A program made the position numbers and the translations under genes. A stretch of DNA of 64,000 nucleotides from Paragonimus westermani. Taxonomy: Eukaryota > Platyhelminthes > Trematoda > Plagiorchiida > Troglotrematidae. Below are positions 48,476 through 59,928 of this stretch, piece after piece; the first letter of the stretch is position 1, and every line of letters starts with the position of its first letter. The notes beneath the pieces are model-generated. The model searched no databases, had not been told where the DNA came from, and saw only the letters and a program-made list of their open reading frames with translations. Location: positions 96,576 to 160,575 of the forward strand of contig QNGE01001296.1 in NCBI GenBank assembly GCA_008508345.1. Reading direction: 5' to 3'.

Positions 48476-51400
48476 ATCACAGATGACGTCAATCGCTTCA
48501 GCTAGGAGTACATTGGTAAACAAAAATTTCACAGTGAAGGTAGCTGTTCGATAGGAATGTGTGGGGCATATACACATAATTACAGCCTAACACACTATTA
48601 CTAGCATAAGAAGAGTACAAGATTGAGGGTTGATGCAGATTAGATCAAACATAACAGTGGGAACAATAGAAAGTAAGCAGACATGGAGTTCACGTACAGT
48701 ACAAAATAATGTCCCGGTTGACAAAAGTACAGGTAACAGTACCCAGATGTACGCAGTGTGGCAGTAATGTAGAACGGTCAGGATCACGTTGGTGCGGTGT
48801 GAAGCTGTGGGCTTGTGGTGTACCTCGCGTCCTTGTGCCCACTGACTTCATGCGTTACTAAAGTGTTTGCTGTCCTAGGCAGGAGGTTGGAGTTAGCGTT
48901 ACGTTACACGTCACCCTAGAGCCCACAAGTTCAACGTGTCTTCAGTGAAATGAAAGTATCGGTTTGAAGCCGCCATCAGAAACATCTACACTTACGGCCT
49001 CTGTAATCCTGGAGAAGTTTGTTTGGGAACAAACACGTTGCCTATAGGGGCTGTGTTTCGCCCCTTGCCTGACCCCGTCCTGCCCCACCCAGTTTGATCA
49101 GTACTCATATGCATCAACATGTTACCCTAGTACGTAATCACCTAACCAAGACTAGTATGATGTGAATGCTTTATGTCGACTGAAACTAAACGGATATCTC
49201 GTTTCTCGGGCCCGGGCAGGTTTCCAGAGAACAAAGCACTTTCACCTGGACAATATTTTTGAACGAGCTGTTCACGCCGACTTCGATAACGCATTAAGTT
49301 GCCCTTAACCACGACACCGATAGAATGGTCAAATAAGACAGGTTGACAGGAAGAGGAACGGCACAGGTCAGTGACGAGGCCACGAAACTGAAATATGCCA
49401 AGCGACGCTCATTATTTTCACAGCACAGATATAGTGCGTCACGCCAGAATCCTCGAATGGCACGATGAACCTATGAACCCAGAATGATTTACCCGACAAT
49501 CTCTGGAAAAATGTAGACTTCGATCAGTTTTTTAGTGATTTGTTAATCTGTTTCGTTCATGAATGCTGCTTTTTAATATCTACCATATGGTGAAAAAACT
49601 ATGATGGCACAATCGAATCGATTACAACACTCCTGAGGAGGGTCACCCGAGGTGGTTGAAACGTAGAGTATTACAACTTGCTCGTAACGTTGTCTTATTC
49701 CTAATCTGTTTATCAATAGTACAACGTGTACATTGCTGTTGTACAAGATGACGGGACAGCAGTTCACATAGAAGTTTTCATGTTTGTATTGAAGGTGTGG
49801 GTTGGTCTTTCTGAATCACACGTTGCTGACCGAAGACTTCGAATTGAATGTGCTTTATTCGAACTAACCAGCCACGAACGAAAGTTTGTTTTCTCCTACA
49901 AAGACATAATCACTGCTTTCAGGGAGAGGTCTTAGTGGTCGCGTTAATTCTTTTTTTTATCCAACCATGATGCCCGGTTTGGGGATCTGTGACAGACCAC
50001 AATTTCACGTTAAAATCGTCTAATTTGCGAATAAATGGCATTAGTGCAATGAACACCATATTCTCCTCAATGGAAGCTGATGATGACAACATTGCGACTT
50101 GTTTCGTCCATAACTTTGCAATATGCACGTCGCTGGTTATCGTGATCATTTTCAGTCCAGAAATGTAGACGCTGGGTCACATATTTATTGACCCATAAGA
50201 TGGCAATATCGTTTAGCCTCTGGACCCATAGGCACAGTGCAGTTAAACTGTTTGGGTTCAGGTGGAGAAAGTGGTTATCATTCACCATTTGAATGATGAT
50301 GATCTGGCGTTAAGCACGCATACCTCAACGAACTGGAGTCAGGTTTCACAGTTTGCCAATTTCCAAAGAAGTGTAACAAGCAGATTTGAGTGAGAAAGGA
50401 GCTTGATCATGATAGCGGAGAAAGTAGACATCTAAAAATGTCAGAAACTGAGTGACTAGATCGCAGTGGAAGAACATTAGTGTAAAGTGAATCACATTAG
50501 AACGAGGCAGGACGGTACATCTCAAGGGAAGACTGTGGTACTATGTAGGATGTCTGCGAGAAATAGTAAAGTACATTGCAGCAAACGGAAGTTGGAGCCT
50601 GACTTTAAAAAGGCCACAAGGTGGATTGAAGTAAGGATATCATCACAGCTTTATTGCATTAAATTTCGACAAATACCGCCCTTGAAAAGTCATCACAAGT
50701 GATGACGAATACGTTTAGTTGGAAGATCAGTAGCACTAAGTGATTGTTTCCAATAAAAATCAATTTGATTCACGAGGTCTGAAAGATTAGAACAGTGACT
50801 GACATGGATTGCACAGAAAGTCCGATATCTGCAATAGACGATCGGTGATCAAAAGAGTAGTTGTTTTATTTGCAAATTTGAAAGTGATTTTTCTGAAACG
50901 GCGTCAGAAAGTGTGGTCAAACTTACAGCGACTGACGTCTGCCGCACAAACAGGCCAGAGGACAAACCGGTGACTAATATATAACCAAATTAACGCAGCG
51001 ACCTGGTCGCTTTTAATCGTCCGCCAAATTGAGGATCTATGGAGCTTAGTTTCCAGGCCTCTAAGTCGCAAAATTCGAACTTACTGGGAAGAGGTCACTC
51101 AGCAAACAGGGGTTGCTTTAAGTGAAAAATAATTTGAAAACTGTTCATCAATTTCAATAAACATTGTGTTGAAAATCTGCGACTTAGTAGAAGTCATATA
51201 TCCTTCTGATTTAAACCGAAGAAAACAAAGACCATTGATCGTACGGTCGTGAGATAGCCTGTTTTATCATTCCATTGCTGGCTCTTACACTAACTCTTGT
51301 TTGCGATTGAACTTCGTTTGTGTTAAGCTTTCTTACTTCTTTCTCACACGTTCAAAAGCTGAGGGAATCTACACAAACTTTTTGAGGGATTTATAGCTTA

Positions 51401-53726
51401 CCGTCGAAATATTGATGTCGCATAATAAACAATCACATCTTCGTACACACTGAATCAAACACGACGTAAATGACGTGCACTGATCTCGTTCACTTGTGCA
51501 CTCTGAGACCTGACTTGGTAGACAGGAAATATTTCACTTGTTGCGTCACTCAGATGGAAATTTTTAAATTAAAACGAACATATATCAGGTGAACAGAAAA
51601 TGCGAGAACGTGTCATTTTCAAAAAGAAGATTTGCGAGGGTCTGAAAATTTTGATTTTCCGTTTGTTAGACCAATAAAGTCGATTAGCTATCTTGCAGGC
51701 AGACACAGCACACTTGAAACAACCAACAGAGAAATTGGTTGGATAACGGACTCAAAAATAACACATTTTACTAACAGGACGAACCCATTAAAAACAACTG
51801 AATGCGTTGATAATACGTCTTTGAATTCGTGGGTTGAGTTTGTTTACGTCCAAATTAAAGTTGATTAAGTGCTCAGTGTTTGAATGAAACTTTCTGCAAA
51901 CCAATTTCGACAGAAAAAGTTTGCCACGAATTTACGTTCTCGTCATGACAGTTCTTGTCTAGACAGGATGCGAAACGTGTTCATCGATCAACTATTATCT
52001 CACACAGAGAGTGAATGTGAAGGATACTCCCACTGAGCATCAATAGTCCCGAGATGACCTTGGGAAGCGGCTTTCATGGATGGATCCCGATGATTTTCAC
52101 TATTTTCCCCCATGATGGTTCAGCATGCACGTTTAATAACTGCCTTCGTACGGAAGGCACTGCTCCAAACTTTGGACCATTCATGTGTGTAACACAACGC
52201 ATCGCGGATATGTATGCTGTCCTCAGCAACGTTTTGTCGTGACTTGTGAATAGCTGTTTCGTAAATTATCCGTTCTGACTCATTTCTTTTGTGATCTTAC
52301 GCGGAGTCAGACCGATGATGGTCGAATAACGAATTTATGATCCAAAACTTCTGAAGTTGATTATGTGTATGGTTAATTGACTTTAAGGCCTGATTGTTGC
52401 ATCAGTTTGTGTTTACGCGCTACACTAATCAGTTTGTATTCGGACTGTGATGGGTGACCAGTTCGATAACTTCAACATTCAATGTAATATCTCAACGTGG
52501 TTGTTGGGTGTTGACTTTGGCCACAGTGAGTGGATCAGGTACAAGCAGTGTGATTGAACCACTCCTTAGTGAAATGAATAGGCCTAACAAGCGAAAGTCT
52601 ATCGTACGGAATGTTAGCCAAACAGACAACAACGGGTAGAAGTGCACAAGGCGTTTGAATATAAGCCTCGCCTGGATGAAGATTGGGATTCCGGTTCCTA
52701 AAGGAAAGCGGATGTGCTGCACGGGTGCGCGGGAATTGGACAATGAACAATCTTACTTTTGCCCACAATATGCGTTGTCACCTGAGTAGATTTGATGTTA
52801 CTTTCATGCGAAACCAAAATGGTATTCTATGTTTCTTGTCACAGCCTCAGTTGCCGTTGCTTGAATCCAACATTCTAACTCATCTATGGTAGGCATATGT
52901 TATTGTTAAATAATGTACAGGGTATGATGGAAGCTAGTCTCACGGTTATCACTGACATATTCATGGTTTTTTCAGTGCGGCTTCAGTTCCAAAACAGTGG
53001 TAATAACATATCAACTGGATGGGCGTTAAAGTACAAGACTGCTCCTTCCGCACCAATCTATGAGGACTTTTGAGCAAATACCTCCGATTTGCAGTCTCGC
53101 GCAAACGGTTTAGCTAGCCACGCTGGACAAAATTTTGGCATTGCACAACCGCAGACTCTAACTTAAAAACGTGATGGACGCAAGCCATTCTATCAGGCTT
53201 TTAATACCCAGACGAAACCGAAAGTGCTCGTTAATGATCGAGAAATGCAGTTGCTCGGTACGTCTTAATGCGACCTCAGGCAAAAGCATAATCTGGCCAC
53301 ATAAAGCTCGATGAGTAGCATCCAGCTACTCGTCGAACAGTACGTCTACTGCCACTTTTCAATGAAAAATTAAAGGCCTAGTTGATGAGAACAAAAAATA
53401 TGAACAAGAGTATTATTCTTCGTTTGAAGAAATATCTAAAACATTGACCATTATGCTGCTGATCTATCAATATCTCCTGGAGATGGGGGAGGAAAGGGAC
53501 ACTGAGAAAGTATTATTTGCAATCAAACTTAGTTTACACGTAGTTCTCGCCTTTACTATTTCCAAAATCTGCAGTCTTTCATTCCACACTACACCTTGAA
53601 AATAAATTTAGAAATACAAGGAAATGAGAACAGGTAACTGTGGTAGATAGTGACAATCCTTATTCACTGATGGTAGACGGTGGTCTGAAAACAGTTCTGC
53701 ATTATATTTAGAGAGACAACCATTTT
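48476..53726. other. 5.3 kb with no recognised gene
   Basis: No family motif on either strand; the longest frames are about 80 codons. At 49633-49662 the plus strand reads CTGAGGA, a GC-rich hairpin-capable spacer and GAAAC. This resembles the hammerhead-like core found in Penelope termini, but no stem I or cleavage triplet could be paired. Confidence 0.35.
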
Positions 53727-53763
53727 TGATGAGTAGTCGGGGATTTGGTTTATTTTCAAGTTG
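53727..53763 (+). repeat. Left terminal inverted repeat of copy C
   Basis: Starts TGATGAGTAGTCGGGGATTT and ends TTCAAGTTG. It recurs at 10953-10990 (copy B) and, inverted, at 53996-54032, which shows it is a family feature. Confidence 0.85.
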
Positions 53764-53880
53764 CGCGTTCAGATTTGATAATTCGGTCGTACCTAATGTG
53801 AGGTCAATGGCGCAGTGGTCAACACGGTTGCCTCATGATTGGAATGGCCGGAGTTCAAATACCGGCCGTGGCATAGATAT

Positions 53881-53925
53881 GCATTACTGACGAGCTCTAA
53901 TGAGAGTGAAACTCGAGTCTAGCGC
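53881..53925 (+). ncRNA. Hammerhead ribozyme, type I (copy C, one stem I mismatch)
   Basis: Stem I GCATTA (53881-53886), core CTGACGA (53887-53893), stem II GCTCT/AGAGT with loop AATG (53894-53907, closing G-U pair), GAA (53908-53910), stem III ACT-CG-AGT (53911-53918), C (53919) in a GUC triplet, TAGCGC (53920-53925). Stem I has one A-C mismatch and one U-G wobble. Cleavage is predicted after 53919, probably weaker than in copies A and D. Confidence 0.8.
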
Positions 53926-53995
53926 TTCTCTTCGTAAGGGGCTGGCTGGAATGTCTATCTGAATGCGAAGGCCACGATGAAATGTGAGTGATGTT

Positions 53996-54032
53996 CAACT
54001 TAAAAATAAACCAAATCCTCGATTACTCATCA
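53996..54032 (-). repeat. Right terminal inverted repeat of copy C
   Basis: Inverted copy of the left repeat with three mismatches in 37. Copy H carries a diverged version at the same end (45095-45131). Confidence 0.85.
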
Positions 54033-54234
54033 GTAATCTATATTATCGCCTTGCAGGTTTAATGAGATCGGAGATTTCGACCTGTCTCGGAAGTCCTAAT
54101 CGCGGGGTTATCGACTGGAGTTAACAGGACAGCTACTGTGTCTCCTCTCGAGACGATCGGGCAACCTGATCACTGCTCACAAGCGGGAGTGGTTGAGCGT
54201 TCAGATTTGATAATTCGGTCGTGCCTAATGTGAG

Positions 54235-54296
54235 GTCAATGGCGCAGTGGTTAACACGGTTGCCCCATGATTGGAATGGCCGGAGTTCAAATCCCG
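54235..54296 (+). promoter_or_regulatory. Internal pol III promoter (A-box and B-box) of SINE copy D
   Basis: TGGCGCAGTGG (about 54240-54250) fits the A-box and GAGTTCAAATCC (54283-54294) the B-box, with tRNA-like spacing of about 35 nt. The surrounding 72 nt are tRNA-like, but the anticodon arm does not fold well. Confidence 0.7.
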
Positions 54297-54312
54297 GTCG
54301 TGGCAAGGATAT

Positions 54313-54357
54313 GCACTACTGATGAGCTCTAATGAGAGCGAAACTCGAGTTTAGTGC
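54313..54357 (+). ncRNA. Hammerhead ribozyme, type I, complete (copy D)
   Basis: Stem I GCACTA/TAGTGC (54313-54318 and 54352-54357) pairs perfectly. Core CTGATGA (54319-54325), stem II GCTCT/AGAGC with loop AATG (54326-54339), GAA (54340-54342), stem III ACT-CG-AGT (54343-54350) and U at the cleavage position (54351), giving a GUU triplet, which obeys the UH rule but is usually slower than GUC. Predicted cut is 54351/54352. Confidence 0.88.
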
Positions 54358-54440
54358 TTTCTTTCGAAAGAGGCTGGCTGGAAAGTCTAACTGAATGCGA
54401 ACGCTGCGATCAAATGTGAGTGATGGTCCACTTGAAAATA

Positions 54441-56345
54441 ACCATTTTTGTTGATACCAGACTTGATCGTGTGTTCTAATCCAATCCAACACCGGATTAA
54501 CACACTGTTGTTTTAACTGAAAAAAAGAACTGGCATAAAATAAATATCAACTAGGTGTTTACAAAACAACACACACATCATTGACATTTTCAGCGATGAA
54601 CTGTAGCCCCATGATTTGCATTCAGGATATAGCTTTAGATACCGGGAAACGGCGCTGATTACGAGCGTTCACTTTAACTTCACACTCCGTCATAATAAAA
54701 AGGAGAATCGAAAACCAACTGTTAAGAGAGCAACACGCCGGCTGTCTTCAAAATACACCCAATCTTCTCAAATGTCATTCAAACAATACACCTTTCAACA
54801 TGTTTCCACATTCCACTTTCACCAGTCCCATCCTATGCACTTGTCTTTGTCCCAGTGGTCCTACATGAAGCAGTTCGAAGTGAATTAGTCCAGAGGTTTA
54901 TCTGAATAAGAACGGTGTGATCATGTACGGGCGTTATTCACGTAGAAACAGCGCGTTACATTTTGAAGAGTAGCCAGAAATTGGGACCGCCTGAAGATGT
55001 GAACCAACAGTTCTACAAACAGGAAACTGATTTTTAGTTTGTGGCAAAATGAAGATTTTTGACAGACCTTCTGAACAACACGCTACGCAGAGCTGTTGCA
55101 AAATTGTTTAGTTTTCTACATGACCATCACAAAAGTAACTACGGTTAATAGGTTGATTAGGCAGCGAATTGATAAAGGAGCATTCGTAAACATTCACCAT
55201 GATAGACTGGGTCTGAAGTTTGGAGAGGTCAGCGACTCAAGATTTCAACGGTTAACACGTACGTGCGGAAGTGTTTTAATAGAGAGCACTGTGTGCCAGA
55301 AGAATGTGCACTTTGTTGTTCTGCTTCAGGTTGAAAGGTTTTTGGCGTTGAATGATTGGTCGCGGACAACTGTGACAACTGTCTGCGAAACAAGTGGCTT
55401 AAACGATTTTCTGCAATTCGATGTTTCAAACAGTCGACCCTTTCAGGAGGTTGCTGAGCAAATTTATAAGAGCACCGATGAATTAAGAACAAGACCAACA
55501 GGTTTGCTCATAACCTCTTTAATGGTTTGGGACCAGCACACCAGGGATCGTGTTAGAAAATGTTGAATAGCAAGTGATTCGGAAGAGGAGATTGAGAACC
55601 AGTCAGGTCCAACAACTTTAATGACAGGTACCCTTGACCATGCAGAGAAGACAAAGAAGCAATTTAAGATCTTCCCTTCGGTGCAGTAGGGGGCAGAAAA
55701 ACCTTGTCTGAAAATTTATTTGGATGATGAATTCTGGGTCAAGAAACATATGACGGTAAGGTTGACCAGTTCTTTTGTTTGACCTCGATTACCCTAGCTA
55801 TGAGCTTAAACAAACAGTATCGGCTAAAACGGAAGGTGAGCGGTTTTTCTGTTTATTTCGCCACGTTCATTCAAACTTTTGTGAGGGCTTGCAGTTCAAT
55901 ATCCGGTCCGACGAGTTCTATTTTGGTCGCCCTTAAGGTTGACTAAACTCGGATATTGTGCGACTCTCCGCTTTGTCTATCCCCTCATTTTCTGACGATT
56001 GACTGTTTCTGAATCCTCGGTTAAGACGCGCCAGTATAATCCGTCAAGTATAATTTGCCTCAGTATAATTTGTAATTGCTATCGCGTGATACTTTGACCC
56101 GAACCGTAGAGAATTTACAGATCAGCAGTTCCGTTTTCACTAAGCTTACTCAGAAGCTTCAGTTACAAAGACGTGCTTGCGTCAACAGTCGATACCCATA
56201 CCTAGTTCTGCTCACTTGGAGGGATAAATGTGAAAGGCCGCATCCCGAGGGCGACATTTTGTTAGAAGTATTTCGATCGACTTAATTACGATCAGTCCGT
56301 GCAGATCTAACGTTGCTTTCTGGTGTGCGTTTGTGTGTGAATTGC
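54441..56345. other. 1.9 kb with no recognised gene
   Basis: Contains the 156-codon plus frame 55096-55566 with no recognisable domain; frames of this length are expected by chance at this base composition. Nothing else was seen. Confidence 0.35.
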
Positions 56346-57236
56346 GGTGCCAGGATGTTGTACAGGTAAGCCTTTCACGTTGTAACATTGATTTTAGATG
56401 TTGGGAAGATTTGGCGTTGAACCGGATGGCCTGGAGGAATACAGTTCTGGCGGGCGTCCGAAAGTTCAACGAGCAATTGTTCCGTGGTCGCGAGCGGAAG
56501 CGTGCGGTACGCAAAGGAACCATCGGTGTCATAGGTCGCGGTGACGTGACTATATGACGTTGCGATGTGTGCGGCCGCGAATGAGCTGGCCGTTTGGGGT
56601 TAGTAGGTCACCGACGTACTCATAGTACCCCGTCAGCGAAGAGGCGGCGAGTACGTTAGGCTCAGGTAGGTCATACAAGCATATCCATTCTACTCCTGTT
56701 AACGACTGCATCGGCCAACAGCCTGATCGTTGACAATTAATCCGCTCTTCTTTTCAGAAACTTGGGTGTCTGTGGTCTTCTATCCATTCTTTTCTTCGGC
56801 TTTGTTGATGCATTATATGATGAATGGTCTGTCTGGCTTTTCATAGTTCATAAAGAAAATTGCTTTTCATCCCTATCTTCTTTAGGTTGCACTAACCTGC
56901 ACTCCCATACTACAATGCTTCTTGTATTACGCTTCACAATCTTTCTCCTTAGTTTGGATCTCGTCATTGCAGCCTCTCTCTGTTTAGTTTCCGAGAGATA
57001 AGCGTTTCCTTTCCTAATTAGCCAATCAACTGGCTAACCAGCATTGGCCGGCTGGACAGAAAGGCCCCACTGGCACACCTCCCGGTCTTATTCCTTCGGG
57101 TTTACACTGGATATGTCGTGTGCGGGTGGGACCGCAAGTGGTGTAGCGCAAGCCAATTGCAGTGATGGCTAAGCGCAGGCGTCCTTTGGCTTCGGTCACT
57201 GTGACAGGCTAATCCGAATCGGATGTCGCCAACCGT
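56346..57236 (+). mobile_element. Zinc-finger LINE family, 3' end, copy 4 (near-identical inverted partner of copy 5)
   Basis: A 5'-truncated copy. It starts in the last part of the ORF: DVVQVSLSRCNIDF, CWEDLALNRMAWRN and RKFNEQLFRGRERKRAVRK in the frame ending at 56557. In the same frame, after a TGA, comes RCDVCGRE, another TGA, then AGRLGLVGHRRTHS (56561-56625). This is a C2H2-type finger (C-x2-C...H-x4-H) that would close the LINE protein. About 600 bp of 3' untranslated region follows, ending at CCAACCGT (57236) with no poly(A). It matches copy 5 base for base with no net gap over 887 bp and only a handful of substitutions. Confidence 0.9.
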
Positions 57237-57576
57237 GAATTGCAGTGGCTGGCAGTTCTGCAGCAATAGTGTCTGTCCTGTTGTGTGTAGGATTTAACCT
57301 ACTGTGCAGCCCTAGCAGTAGAACAGGCACAATCCGGTCACATAACACATCCGTAGATCGGTATCTGAAGCTTACACCAGTGGGACATGATAATGCACGA
57401 CATGCGCCCAATACTGGGCAGACTGAAGACAAATATTGGAATTGGCTTTCTTGGTCTGTCGTAGCGGTCGGTGAGGATTGTTTTCGAACTGACCTGGACA
57501 CAGTGTTGTGTTGCTCACGGCCTTCTTTAAAGCAGGACGGCATGGCTCGATAACAAAACCAAAAAAAAGAGGAGCC
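57237..57576. other. Spacer after LINE copy 4
   Basis: Unique sequence. Open frames on both strands (102 codons plus, 115 minus) overlap fully, so at least one is spurious. The plus frame starts with a hydrophobic stretch that looks like a signal peptide, but nothing supports expression. Confidence 0.35.
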
Positions 57577-58087
57577 TCAGGTGTTGCCTAAAATTTTAGT
57601 GGCACAGACTCCCGCCCTAATGGAAAAGCTCACTATTTGGAAATTTGTACGCTGATCGTAGGGGTTTTCGGAACCTACTGAGGTAATACGGAATTTGTTA
57701 GGATGAGCAAATGTTTCATATGGCGGTCGGAGTGGGTGACAAACTGGTTTGGACAGGAAAAGTTGCATGTGACTCACATAATCTGTTGCATCAGTGGAAC
57801 CTTCTGCTGTTTGTGCATCGTGTTAGCAAACACTGACTACTGGCAAAAGCGGAAGCTGGAGACCATCCCAGCTTACACATAGTCGGCCCGATGGCAGAGT
57901 AATTCAGCACGACTAAACCTGCTGTTTGTGAGCTCCACCATTCACGGAAACTGTTTAGACATGTGTGTATGTCACCTGATACTTTTGATTGTAACTCACC
58001 ATATACAAAAGACTTAGACAGGGTGTGTCGACTGTGGAGGAATTCACTACCCAGATAACAGGTGAAGGTTGTAAACAGCCTACTCAC
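57577..58087 (-). pseudogene. Ty3/gypsy integrase C-terminal relic
   Basis: Read from 58087 downwards. SKSFVYGELQSKVSGDI (frame 58087-57791) matches the integrase motif 'AELVYGTTLRLPGEF'. In the next frame (57777-57577) SHMQLFLSKPVCHPLRPPYE, HPNKFRI and IVSFSIRAGVC match 'THVFVR.D.VR.PL.PPYDGP..V..R..K.F.. ... VSIDRLKPA', the C-terminal fold that ends gypsy pol. It is a separate and older copy than the element at the right edge, which has its own version of this domain at 61812-61576. No catalytic residues remain in the visible part. Confidence 0.65.
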
Positions 58088-59928
58088 AGAAACTTAGATC
58101 AAACCATTTTTCGTGAATACCAGGGTGCAGCTGGAGACGCGGCAAAAATATACTGTTTATGGTCAGTGTTAGGTCGATTATACTCTGTTGGACATGAGAA
58201 GGCAAATTACTTGGTTCAGGTTTGTCTTGTAATAAACTTTGATCTCGAATAGTGTTATCTGAGATTTTATTGGTGCACATTTTTGCTAGAGATCCCTCAG
58301 TCAAGTCGCTACTATGCGCATTCTTGTTCGTTACTAGTTTGGAGCCTTAAGATCACACGAATTTCACGATTGTAGACGATGGCTAAGTTCAGTTTGGTGG
58401 ACGTTGTACTCCTATGACTAGCGGTCGATTTTGCCACGCCAGAGCAAAGGAGAATGTCAGAAAAAATACATAAATGAAACACACGTTCTATGGTTAGATA
58501 TCTTTCGAGCTTTTCGGAGTTCTGCAATGAATTCCTCTGGTTATGATAGCGCTTTATCGAAAATTCATATTCATTTGGTTCAGGCAAGCTTCGGTAGAAC
58601 AATATACGACTTATCAACCATCTAGACAACAGTTATCATCACAATAATACTTTCACAAATGTAACGCGTTTTGCTTGCCTGAGGGGTAGATATTTTGGGA
58701 AGTGGTTGGCAAGTGGATAACATCATTGATTCAATTCGGATGTGGAACAGACGATGATATATAGTAGTTTGGTTGAAAATACAAGCAAATAACTTATGAA
58801 CAAGTAGACTGTAAAAAGAACTTATTTGTCACATTGTGAAGAATACACAAAATGCACAAGTATATGAAACTTGCGTGTTTAATGAGAACACGACATTTTC
58901 ACCATGTGATTTAATTGCTTTTGTGCGAGCAAATGTGAATGAGGCTTGGTCATCAACGATTCATTCTGTGATCTCCACCGTACCCGAACACAGTGATCGT
59001 TGATTCTGAAGATGTGTAAGTGCCACTCGCTTGTAGATGTCTAACGGTTGACGGAGAAACTTCGTAGGGATGTTTATCGACTCACTCGGTCGACAGAGAT
59101 CTAACTTTCGTTAGTCATTTCGCAACGTACGAAGTTATTCATGCTTGGAATCCTTACCACTAATCTCTAAATGTGTTTCCTCTCAGTTTCCCTCTGTTAC
59201 TGACAACAATATTTTTGCGGTCGTAACCAGTGTATTCCGTACTGCAACGCTATAAGTCCTAGTACTTGAAGTTTTGATTGGTTAGGTTATCAATGAAACA
59301 AACTGTCTTCTTTATATGGCAAACTGAAAAATACATCATCCTTCGATAAACTTGTTACCGAGATTTCTTGATTTAATTCTGTTGTTTATGGTTCATTGAA
59401 TGAACTGTAAGAATTTTCCAGAGACTCATCAGAGTCTATAGGCTCAAGAACTTGACTTCTTTTCCAATACACGGTCCAACCTCTCTGCACACCGGAATTG
59501 AATGCCTCCGAGTTTAGATCAAAGCTTTCCAAATTGATCAACGTGAAATGACACCTCCTTAGTAAATTTGGCGGAGACAACAAATGTCAGCTATTCCATT
59601 AATAAATCATTGCTCCGAAAAATTAATTTCTGGCACTTATTGTTGAATTTCTGGTCGCTGTTCTGTTGCATTTCATAATGGCCCAAGTTCTTCACCTTAC
59701 ACGATCACGTGATCCGATATGGATTTGGCAGTTTAAACGTTGGCGCTTTCTTTCGTTTTCGTCTTGTGAACATGTCCAATTGTAACAGAACCCAGAGAAT
59801 AAAATCGTTAGTTTGAGAGCGGAAACAGGTCTGAGCTACACAGTTTGGGCTGCGGATCTAACGATGTATCAGCTAACTCAGGAAAACATTGGATGGAGAG
59901 CAAGCAGCGTGTGCCTTTTAGTATGCAG
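58088..59928. other. 1.8 kb between the facing LINE copies, no recognised gene
   Basis: Short frames only (105 codons or less). It forms most of the 2.7-kb spacer of the inverted LINE pair. A plus-strand CVDCGGIHYPDN near 58025 looks like half a gag zinc knuckle but sits opposite the minus-strand integrase relic and was rejected. Confidence 0.35.

Larger units (their letters stand above)
53727..54032 (+). mobile_element. Hammerhead SINE, copy C: 306-bp unit with terminal inverted repeats
   Basis: This copy shows both ends of the family. It begins with a 37-nt repeat (53727-53763) and ends with its inverted copy (53996-54032); 34 of 37 positions pair. Inside lie the tRNA-like block (A-box region with GGCGCAGTGG near 53810, B-box GAGTTCAAATACC near 53852) and a hammerhead (53881-53925). 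The conserved tail follows (CTTCGTAAGGGGCTGGCTGG). Compared with copy D it lacks about 160 bp between the left end and the tRNA-like block. It contains no ORF. A target-site duplication was not evident. It could be a retroposon whose ends are a palindromic structure, or a cut-and-paste type element that captured a ribozyme SINE. Confidence 0.85.
54041..54440 (+). mobile_element. Hammerhead-ribozyme SINE, copy D (long form, intact ribozyme)
   Basis: It lies head to tail directly behind copy C with an 8-bp gap. It opens with ATTATCGCCTTGCAGGTTTA (54042-54061), a segment shared only with copy A. Next come GGGGTTATCGACTGG, the tRNA-like block (A-box TGGCGCAGTGG near 54240-54250; B-box GAGTTCAAATCC at 54283-54294), a complete hammerhead (54313-54357) and the family tail up to GATGGTCCACTTGAAAATAA at about 54440. 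It lacks the terminal inverted repeats of copy C. Of all copies it has the A-box closest to consensus, so it is the best candidate for polymerase III transcription. Confidence 0.88.

Noticed and set aside
49633..49662. CTGAGGA, GC-rich spacer and GAAAC, like a hammerhead core of Penelope termini
   Set aside because: A stem II with several G-U pairs can be drawn, but no stem I pairs and no UH site follows a stem III. The nearest Penelope relic is on the other strand.
55096..55566. 156-codon plus-strand open frame
   Set aside because: No domain or motif. A few frames of this length are expected by chance across six frames in 64 kb.
57245..57553. 102-codon plus-strand frame with a signal-peptide-like N-terminus
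   Set aside because: A 115-codon frame covers the same bases on the other strand. No homology, splice or promoter support, and it begins 8 bp after a LINE end.
58022..58120. CVDCGGIHYPDN on the plus strand, like half a gag zinc-finger pair
   Set aside because: The remaining ligands are absent and the opposite strand has a better, longer match to gypsy integrase.
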